A stretch of DNA of 49,240 nt, taken from Chloroflexota bacterium. GTDB taxonomy: Bacteria > Chloroflexota > Anaerolineae > Promineifilales > Promineifilaceae. The translations under genes and the position numbers were made by a program. Of the stretch, positions 43,280-49,240 are shown piece after piece. Below the pieces are notes generated by a model that saw only the letters and a list, made by a program, of their open reading frames with translations, was not told the DNA's origin and searched no databases. The DNA is taken from positions 1 to 49,240 of the forward strand of contig JAGNBF010000054.1 of NCBI GenBank assembly GCA_018004935.1, read 5' to 3'. How positions within the stretch are numbered: the first letter of the stretch is position 1; every line of letters begins with the position of its first letter.

Positions 43280-43580
43280 CACCTTACCCGTCAACTTCTT
43301 GTACAGTTAGCAAGAAGTTTCGCGCAGAGTCCCCCTTCGTAGGAGTTTTCCATGAGCGGGCGCTCACTAAATGGAATGAAAATAGTGAGTATGCGAGTAG
43401 CGAGTGGGCGAGTAAGCGTTCACTCACCACTCGCAAACTCGCCACTCGCAACTTATTTTCTCAGGAGTTCCTCATGGGCCTACAGCGCACCAAGGGGAAT
43501 GAAAATTTGTAGGACAATTTTGTAAATTGTCCACCGGGCAATTTACAAAATTGCCCTACATTTTCGTAGGAGTCATATTG
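43280..43580 (+). promoter_or_regulatory. Leader module 3 plus a decayed module
   Basis: AGGAG (43463-43467) precedes a 12-codon ORF (43474-43512, MGLQRTKGNENL), then the 51-nt twin hairpin (43509-43559). Here the stems read GGACAATTT/AAATTGTCC and GGGCAATTT/AAATTGCCC, compensatory changes relative to the other modules. AGGAG at 43568-43572 serves osmC. A frameshifted older module starts at 43352 (ATGAGCGGGCGCTCAC). CGAGTAGCGAGTGGGCGAGT and its reverse (43393-43452) form a further palindrome. Confidence 0.6.
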
Positions 43581-44003
43581 ATGAAAGCTTCAGCCAGTTG
43601 GCAAAATAATAGCTTGTCCTTCAGCGGAACAGCCGCGACAGGTTTTGTTGTCCCCATGGGATCAGATGATGATGGGTTCCGGCCAATGGAACTGCTCTTA
43701 GTGAGCCTGGCCGGTTGTACAGGGATGGATGTCATCTCCATTTTGCAGAAAAAGCGGCAAGATGTCACCGATTTTCAGGTGCAGATCGATTCTGACCGGG
43801 CAACGGATCACCCCAAAGTGTTTACCCATATTCGGGTACATTATGTGGTGCGCGGCCGCAACATAGACCCCAAAGCCGTCGAACGAGCGGTGGAGTTGTC
43901 CAAAGACAAATATTGCTCCGTTTCAGCGATGTTGAGTCAGGCGGCTCAGGTGAATCATACGTTTGAGGTGGTAGAAGAAGCAATGGCTACACTTCAACAT
44001 TGA
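43581..44003 (+). CDS. OsmC-family protein
   Basis: 140 residues from ATG 43581 (MKASASWQN), with TAGGAG 8 bases upstream; an in-frame start at 43527 would use leader DNA. OsmC/Ohr fold with the two redox cysteines in LLVSLAGCTGMDVIS and SKDKYCSVSAML. Members reduce organic hydroperoxides. Cytoplasmic. Its 3' end overlaps the convergent receiver-kinase gene by 17 bp. Together with DUF302 upstream it suggests a small oxidative-stress block; the shared leader module may co-regulate them. One GCGGCCGC site. Confidence 0.92.
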   Translation: MKASASWQNNSLSFSGTAATGFVVPMGSDDDGFRPMELLLVSLAGCTGMDVISILQKKRQDVTDFQVQIDSDRATDHPKVFTHIRVHYVVRGRNIDPKAVERAVELSKDKYCSVSAMLSQAAQVNHTFEVVEEAMATLQH

Positions 44004-45069
44004 AAATGGCACCCCGGGGTTCATTGGCGGTGACATAGATGCGGCCGCGATGGGCTTGCACAACCATTTTGCAAAACGCCAACCCCAGCCCGACCTGCGT
44101 TACATCCCGCTGACCGCTGGCGACAATCTCAAACTGATCGAAAATAGTTTCGCGATAAGCAGGGGGAATTCCAGGCCCTTCGTCAATAATCTGGAGAAGG
44201 AAATGGGTACCCTCATAATTGGACACCGGCGCTGTCAGGCGTAAGGTGACCGCCCCATTTGCAAGCGAAAACTTAAGGGCATTAGAAATCAGGTTATCTA
44301 ACAATCTTTGCCACAGGTTGGCATCCAGGTATTGACGCAGGCTGTTTTCGGGCAGGTCTAACACGAATGTTAGCTTTCTTGATTCGGCCAGGGGTAGAAA
44401 ACTACGATATGCGGCCGCGACAAGGTCCCGCACATCCACCCATACCTGGTTCAACAGTAACTTCCCCTGCTCCATCTTCGCCATCAACAGCATATCCGTC
44501 AAAAAGGAGTTCATCCGGATCGCCTGATTACGCAAGGTATCAAGAAAACGATTCTGTTTCTCCGAGAGTGGCTCTTTTTCCAACAAATCACAATAGATCA
44601 ACATCGCTGTCAGAGGGGTGCGAATATCGTGCATGAGCATCCGTGATAAATCTTCACGCAGGTGCAAGATCTTCACCATGTCATCATGCCGGGCTTTGAT
44701 GCGCAACATAGAGCGTACCCGTGCCCGTAGCTCCAGTTTATTGATGGGTTTGTTGACAAAATCATCGGCACCGGCTTCCAGGCCGCGCACCATATTCTCT
44801 TTACTATCCAGGGCAGTCACCAGGATGATGGGGATGTGTTTCCAGGCATCAGTAGCTTTCAGCCGACGACACACCTCGAACCCGTCTACTCCGGGCATCA
44901 TCACATCCAGCAGAATGACATCGGGTTGCACGTCAGGCAACGCCGCAATCGCTTCCAGGCCACTGGTTGCAAAAAGGATCTCATACCCTTCCGTCAGTAA
45001 CAACATATGTGCTGTTTCACGGGCACCCGGGTCATCATCTACAATGAGAATTCGCGGCCGCTCACTCAT
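43987..45069 (-). CDS. Response-regulator/histidine kinase (receiver-first hybrid)
   Basis: 360 residues. A receiver domain (1-~120, LIVDDDPGA; phosphoacceptor D55 in VILLDVMMPG; K in VNKPI) is followed by HisKA (phosphoacceptor H ~146 in MLMHDIRTPLT) and an HATPase domain (NLISNALKF N-box, DEGPGIPP G1, VGLGLAFCK G2). Such receiver-kinases are output-side relays: they take phosphate from another kinase and pass it on. The gene shares a 4-bp ATGA overlap with the hybrid kinase upstream and its phosphotransfer partner is very likely that kinase. Three GCGGCCGC sites, one spanning the start region. Confidence 0.92.
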   Translation of the reverse strand: MSERPRILIVDDDPGARETAHMLLLTEGYEILFATSGLEAIAALPDVQPDVILLDVMMPGVDGFEVCRRLKATDAWKHIPIILVTALDSKENMVRGLEAGADDFVNKPINKLELRARVRSMLRIKARHDDMVKILHLREDLSRMLMHDIRTPLTAMLIYCDLLEKEPLSEKQNRFLDTLRNQAIRMNSFLTDMLLMAKMEQGKLLLNQVWVDVRDLVAAAYRSFLPLAESRKLTFVLDLPENSLRQYLDANLWQRLLDNLISNALKFSLANGAVTLRLTAPVSNYEGTHFLLQIIDEGPGIPPAYRETIFDQFEIVASGQRDVTQVGLGLAFCKMVVQAHRGRIYVTANEPRGAIFNVEV

Positions 45070-48000
45070 ATTTTTTCTGCTAACAAGTCTTCAATCATAT
45101 GGATAAGGTGGGTCAGACCAACAGGTTTGCTTATATAACGGTTGGCCCCCGCTTGCAAGCATTTATCTTTGTCCGTTGACAGGGCCAACGCCGTAAGCGC
45201 GATGATGGGCACACGACAGACATTACTCTGATCCGCCCGAATACGCCGAATTGCCTCTAAACCATCCAATCCCGGCATCTGTATATCCATCAACACAACA
45301 TCAGGATGGGAGGCCAGCGTCCGTTCAATAGCCTCATAACCATTTTGGGCCAGTAGCACCTGGTATCCTTTGAAGCGTAAATATTCATCCAGAGCTGTGG
45401 CAATCACCTCGTTATCTTCGGCGATTAAAACAGTCGCCTGATGTGAAACGGGGCCATGAAACACCATAGCCTGACCTTCGCCTGGTCCAACCAGTATGTT
45501 TCCCTGTAGCCAGGGTAACGTAACTGTAAAACGGCTTCCCTGCCCCACGACACTTTCTAATGATACCTGCCCCCCGTGCAAAGCCGTCAGTCGGCTTACC
45601 AGAGATAACCCCAGACCAGTACCGGTATATTGGCGAGATAAAGCACTGTCCAACTGCACAAACGGTTGAAACAGGCGCTCCCTATCCTCTGGGGCAATCC
45701 CAATGCCGGTATCCCACACGGTCAAAGAGAGTGTTTGAGAAGCTTCATCCCCCCGAACATCCAGGCCAATCTGTCCCCCTGAGGGGGTAAATTTGACGGC
45801 ATTGCTCAATAAATTGACGAGAATTTGTTTAAGCCGTCGCTCGTCGGCCTGAATTACGGAAACGAATGAGTCTCGTTGAAATTGAATATTGAGCCGTTTT
45901 TTCTGGGCTTCCCCTTTGATGAAATTCAAACTAGCCTGACACACAGCTTCCACAGAGACGGGTTCGAGTTCCAATTCCAGTTTGCCTGCTTCCACTTTAG
46001 ATACATCCAGAATGTCATTGATGAGGGCCAGCAGGTGGCGGCCACTGGTCTCAATGTGTTTTAATGAACTACGTTGTTTCTCATTCATCGGGCCATAGAC
46101 ATCTTCTTGCAAGGCATCAGACATACCCAAAATAGTATTGAGGGGGGTACGCAGTTCGTGGCTCATGCTGGCCAGGAATTCATCCTTAAGGTGCATAGCC
46201 CGCTCCAATTCGCTGTTGGTGGCGGTGAGGGCGGCGGTACGTTCTTCTACACGGTGCGTCAGTAAAGCCCGTTCGGCTTCCAGAGCTGATTCAGCCCGTT
46301 TGCGTTCATTAATTTCTTGTTGGGCCTGTTCATAAAGGCGTGCGTTTTCAATGGCGACGGCCGCCGGGTTAGCGACTCGGGTCAGCAGGCGCAAATCTTC
46401 TTCATCAAAGGGGCCACTTTTTTTGTTGAGTGTTTCGATGGCACCAATGGTTTCATCTTTGGCCTGTAAGGGTACGCAAAGAATGGATGAGGCGGTAAAA
46501 CCGCTCTTTTCATCAAAGGCGGCGAAGTAACGAGTATCTTGACGGACATCGGGGACGAGGACGGGTTGGCCCTCTTGGGCGACCCACCCAAGGATGCCTT
46601 GCCCCAGGGCCAACCGTTTACCCAGGACAAAATCGGCGGCTTCACCGGACGCGGCCGCGAACCATAAATCACCGTTCTCCTTATCTACCAACACCACTGA
46701 AGTCGCCGCCACATCCAATAAATCAGTCGTGTGTTGCGTCACAAAACGAAGCGTTGTCTGCAAATCTAACGTTGATGTCACCAACTGGCTAATACGATTC
46801 AGCGTGGTCAGTTCGGCTACCCGCTTCTGTAAGGCTTCATAGAGGCGGGCATTCTGAATGGCAATAGAGGCCTGTCCGGCAAAAGCTGTCAGACCGGGTG
46901 CGTCTTTGAGTTGGTAAAAACCTGGCTGACTGTGATTCAATGCCAGGAAGGCGACCACTTCCCGTTGCACCATAATGGGTGCACCTGCCCAAGAACACAC
47001 ATGGGGGGAAGCCTCTGCCTGCACCCACTCGGGATGAGCGGTTGTATCTGGCACAACAAATGGTTGCCCTGTATTCGCCATACGTTCCAGGGTAGGCATG
47101 GTGCTCAAGGCAAATTGCGTAGGCACACCAGGTTGAGTCACGCCATAGCCCCGGGTGCAAACAATATTGACCATATTCCCTTCCACCAACATGACATTGG
47201 CGGTGTCGTAAGGCAAAACGCGGGCAATCTGATCCAATAAACCATCCAACAGGTGATTAAACTCCAACGTAGAACTCAGGGCATTACCCACTTCCCGCAA
47301 TGCTTCAGCCAGTTGGCGGTGTTCGTGTTCGGCTTTTTCAGCCCGGAAGCGTTCGGCTATTTCTCGTTGTAATGATTCATTGGCTGTGGCCAGTTGAGTA
47401 CTATGTTGTTCCGCCCGCTTGATAATGTTAAATATACTAATGAGTAATCCCACAAAAATACAGAGATAACTAAGTAATTTTAAGACATGGGCCACCGTTA
47501 ACAGGGGGACAAAAGATGTATAGGCGGGAAAGAGGAAAAAGGTTTGCCCCGCATAACTCAAGATTAAGGACAGAATTATCCAATGGTCAAAACGGTTAAC
47601 CTGCCATATTTTTTTATCGAGAAAGCCTACTAAAGCCCAGAGGAAACAGGTGGCTGAAAAAAAGATTTCGAGGCGACCTAAGGTAGAGGTTGTTGGCTGG
47701 GGAACAACGGGAAGGCGAATAAAAAGTAGGACGTGTACCAGGGTAACAATAATGAGAGCGAGAACAATATAACCACGAGTGAGAAGGGTTGATGCCTCGG
47801 GTTTTTTCTCTCGGTACCATTGGAGCCAACTAATCAGGAGCAGAACGGCCAGGAAGGTGCGAGAAAGATTCCATGTCCAAGCAAACATGGCATGGGTTGG
47901 GGAATTGAATAGGCCTTGTGTTTCGCGCAGAAGGGTTGTCACATAGTAAATATCTAGCAGGCCAGCCCCTAGCAGTCCGATACCGATAAACAGGTAGGTA

Positions 48001-48224
48001 TTATTATTTTTGGTATAGAAACGAACCATAGCCAAAACACCACCAACGACGGCCAGAATCGCGGCCGCGAACTCCATCATAATATGGGCAGATAAATCGT
48101 GGGGTGGAATCGCTGTCTCAGGGAGCAGATAATATAGCCAAACCAGTATGGTCAATAATAGGCAATAAAGTGTAATTCGATTTCTTGTCACAGTTAATAA
48201 GTTTGGGGTCATAGGATTTGTCAT
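45066..48224 (-). CDS. Membrane hybrid sensor kinase (7-helix sensor, GAF-GAF-HisKA-HATPase-REC)
   Basis: 1052 residues from ATG 48224. Seven-helix MASE3-like sensor (~15-270; YLFIGIGLLGAGLLDIYYV), a short coiled coil, a GAF domain (~330-480, LREVGNALSSTLEFNHLLDGLL; YDTANVMLVEG), a second GAF (~495-650), HisKA with MSHELRTPLN (H ~688), HATPase (VNLLSNAVKF; DTGIGIAPEDRERLF; GTGLGLSLV) and a C-terminal receiver (VLMDIQMPGLDG; KPVGL). Two GAF domains may bind cyclic nucleotides, haem or other ligands; none can be told. The start at 48224 lacks a clear ribosome site, and 48212 is an alternative. Two GCGGCCGC sites. It has a 4-bp overlap with the receiver-kinase gene. Confidence 0.92.
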   Translation of the reverse strand: MTNPMTPNLLTVTRNRITLYCLLLTILVWLYYLLPETAIPPHDLSAHIMMEFAAAILAVVGGVLAMVRFYTKNNNTYLFIGIGLLGAGLLDIYYVTTLLRETQGLFNSPTHAMFAWTWNLSRTFLAVLLLISWLQWYREKKPEASTLLTRGYIVLALIIVTLVHVLLFIRLPVVPQPTTSTLGRLEIFFSATCFLWALVGFLDKKIWQVNRFDHWIILSLILSYAGQTFFLFPAYTSFVPLLTVAHVLKLLSYLCIFVGLLISIFNIIKRAEQHSTQLATANESLQREIAERFRAEKAEHEHRQLAEALREVGNALSSTLEFNHLLDGLLDQIARVLPYDTANVMLVEGNMVNIVCTRGYGVTQPGVPTQFALSTMPTLERMANTGQPFVVPDTTAHPEWVQAEASPHVCSWAGAPIMVQREVVAFLALNHSQPGFYQLKDAPGLTAFAGQASIAIQNARLYEALQKRVAELTTLNRISQLVTSTLDLQTTLRFVTQHTTDLLDVAATSVVLVDKENGDLWFAAASGEAADFVLGKRLALGQGILGWVAQEGQPVLVPDVRQDTRYFAAFDEKSGFTASSILCVPLQAKDETIGAIETLNKKSGPFDEEDLRLLTRVANPAAVAIENARLYEQAQQEINERKRAESALEAERALLTHRVEERTAALTATNSELERAMHLKDEFLASMSHELRTPLNTILGMSDALQEDVYGPMNEKQRSSLKHIETSGRHLLALINDILDVSKVEAGKLELELEPVSVEAVCQASLNFIKGEAQKKRLNIQFQRDSFVSVIQADERRLKQILVNLLSNAVKFTPSGGQIGLDVRGDEASQTLSLTVWDTGIGIAPEDRERLFQPFVQLDSALSRQYTGTGLGLSLVSRLTALHGGQVSLESVVGQGSRFTVTLPWLQGNILVGPGEGQAMVFHGPVSHQATVLIAEDNEVIATALDEYLRFKGYQVLLAQNGYEAIERTLASHPDVVLMDIQMPGLDGLEAIRRIRADQSNVCRVPIIALTALALSTDKDKCLQAGANRYISKPVGLTHLIHMIEDLLAEKI

Positions 48225-48278
48225 CGTTGGTACAGGACAACAATATCTCCAGCCTACGCCAAGGGTAATCGTTTGGCC

Positions 48279-48502
48279 GTAACCGTTCAACCCAAAGACG
48301 ATTTTGTGTCATTTTGAATGACATCCACAGATTTTGAAAGGAACAGATTAAAGGCGACCTCTGGAAATCCGTTTGTTTCTTACTTGAGTTTAGAGCTAGA
48401 GGATAGAGCAAGAGGGAATTATTCTGGAAAACCCTCTAGCTCTCGCTCTGAACTCTAAACTCAAATTCTTAACCCGTTGATGCAATCCGACTGAACGCTT
48501 AT
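48279..48502. mobile_element. 136-bp element interrupted by 81-bp palindromic element
   Basis: Outer ends GTAACCGTTCAA and ACTGAACGCTTAT, and interior GACGATTTTGTGTCATTTTG, match the uninterrupted copy at 38354-38489. Total length 224 bp equals ~137 + 81 + 6. The right outer end is near 48502. Confidence 0.8.
48384..48464 (+). mobile_element. 81-bp palindromic element, copy B (nested)
   Basis: TTGAGTTTAGAG...CTCTAAACTCAA, 81 bp, inserted in the 136-bp element. TTCTTA occurs directly on both sides (48377-48382 and 48466-48471), as a 6-bp target duplication would. The copy at 14364-14444 is in the opposite orientation. Confidence 0.82.
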
Positions 48503-48626
48503 GTTCAGCCTACCGAAAGTTTGTACCACTGATCAACATCTACACCGAAACCTTCAGAAGGTGCATTTTCTCAAGGAACTGAATGCTTACGGTCAAGGTA
48601 GTGATTTGACATACTTCCATAATATC

Positions 48627-48723
48627 TTTTCAATAAAGTGTGGTGAAGTCGGTTGAGCCTGTCGAAATCAATGGCCTTCGACAAGTTCCGGCCTCGTTTT
48701 GCCCCGAAATATTGAGAAGATAC
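48627..48723. repeat. Palindromic repeat, GAGCCTGTCGAA type, second copy
   Basis: Same block as 33794-33892 (TTTTCAATAAAG...GAGAAGATACC) with GTTGAGCCTGTCGAAATC facing CCTTCGACAAGTTCCGG. Slight decay of the right arm. Non-coding. Confidence 0.7.
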
Positions 48724-48915
48724 CTTCCATAGGTTATAAAATCAATCCTTTAAAAAACACAACCATTTTAGAGATTAGCATAATTTATCACTTTAATCCA
48801 TGCCCATTCCGGCTACTTTTGTACTCTCTCCTTATTACAAAATCCGGCCAATAAATTTTCTGTGGCTTAGCCAAAGAACTCCTAAAACCTGGCGTGATCT
48901 GTTGCGGTTTTTTTA

Positions 48916-49240
48916 CGTTCAGGCCAAAGTTTGAGGGGGGTTTAGTCTGAAAACCCATCCCCCGTCCCCTTTGCAGGGGGAGGGAGGAAACCCACAGCGC
49001 GGTTTGGCGGGAGACGCCCGCCAAACCGCGCCAGAAGAGTCCCGCGCCCCTGGGGGGCGGGGTTAGGGGTGGGGTTTTCTACGTTGAGGCCAAAGTTTGA
49101 GGGGGGTTTAGTCTGAAAACCCATCCCCCGTCCCCTTTGCAGGGGGAGGGAGGAAACCCACAGCGCGGTTTGGCGGGCAGACGCCCGCCAAACCGCGCCA
49201 GAAAAGTCCCCTGCCCTGGGGGGCGGGGTTAGGGGTGGGG
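48916..49240 (+). repeat. Tandem 166-bp repeat of the MITE-like unit, window-truncated
   Basis: CGTTCAGGCCAAAGTTTGAG (48916 on) and CGTTGAGGCCAAAGTTTGAG (49082 on) start two near-identical units 166 bp apart. Each has the GGCGCGGTTTGGCGG hairpin and a G-run block (49052-49074; 49218-49240). The same unit with a 168-bp period opens the window at 1-230. The window ends inside the second copy, so the array length is unknown. Confidence 0.85.

Noticed and set aside
1-49240. tRNA, rRNA, transposase or integrase genes
   Set aside because: No T-arm-like GGTTCGAATCC in a cloverleaf context, no rRNA-like stretch, and no DDE, serine or tyrosine recombinase protein was found by reading the translations.

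Overview
The window looks like a piece of a Chloroflexota chromosome, most like the filamentous Anaerolineae/Caldilineae-type lineages. The grounds are indirect: secreted proteins with long Thr/Pro-rich stalks, C25 and C39 peptidases with Fn3-like, DUF11 or TPR modules, a secreted protein ending in a YLPLL tail, and very repeat-rich intergenic DNA. There is no rRNA, tRNA, integrase or transposase gene, and no CRISPR array. About 34 protein genes are supported.

Layout. 1-300: tandem repeat DNA. 339-2983 (+): tlyA and an ABC exporter. 3365-6140 (+): two overlapping CNNM/HlyC-type membrane proteins. 6315-7869 (-): a GT51 transglycosylase with a degenerate M23-like N-terminus and a Gly/Asn-rich hypothetical. 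7905-8813: a 22-unit, 41-bp tandem array. 9200-11594 (-): dienelactone hydrolase and nicotinate phosphoribosyltransferase. 12296-13213 (+): an EamA transporter. 13328-15510 (-): panC and panE. 15527-28318 (-): a long surface/exopolysaccharide locus holding a GT2-phosphoglycosyltransferase fusion, a flippase-like protein, two C25 (gingipain-type) peptidases, two Fn3-like membrane proteins, a PqqD-like protein, a BY-kinase/Wzz and a small membrane protein. 28730-30100 (+): radA. 30304-33199 (-): two C39 peptidase-TPR paralogues. 34065-34538 (-): a GNAT acetyltransferase. 34831-38104 (-): a NarL/NarX-type two-component operon with two membrane proteins, one ABA4-like. 38933-42588 (+): two M1 metallopeptidase lipoproteins. 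42869-44003 (+): DUF302 and OsmC proteins. 43987-48224 (-): a hybrid sensor kinase and a receiver-kinase. 48225-49240: repeats only.

The strongest global signal is the palindromic octamer GCGGCCGC. I counted 76 copies by eye, 75 of them inside coding sequences and spread over 30 of the 34 genes; about one or two would be expected by chance. It resembles the cyanobacterial HIP1 phenomenon with a different word. The second theme is a dense set of transposase-less repeats: ~270-bp elements with ~30-bp terminal inverted repeats and G-quadruplex-like G runs, 136- and 156-bp elements sharing GTAAGCGTTCAGT-like ends, and an 81-bp palindromic element seen in a 'filled' copy of the 136-bp element. A third is a repeated leader module (12-codon ORF plus twin hairpins with compensatory changes) in front of three genes.

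How the genes may work together: the 15.5-28.3 kb locus probably builds and exports a surface polysaccharide and processes or anchors surface proteins. The peptidase lipoproteins and the stalked C39 proteins point to extracellular protein turnover, and three sensor kinases (one NarX-type plus two in the terminal hybrid system) supply signalling. These functional links are inference from gene order.
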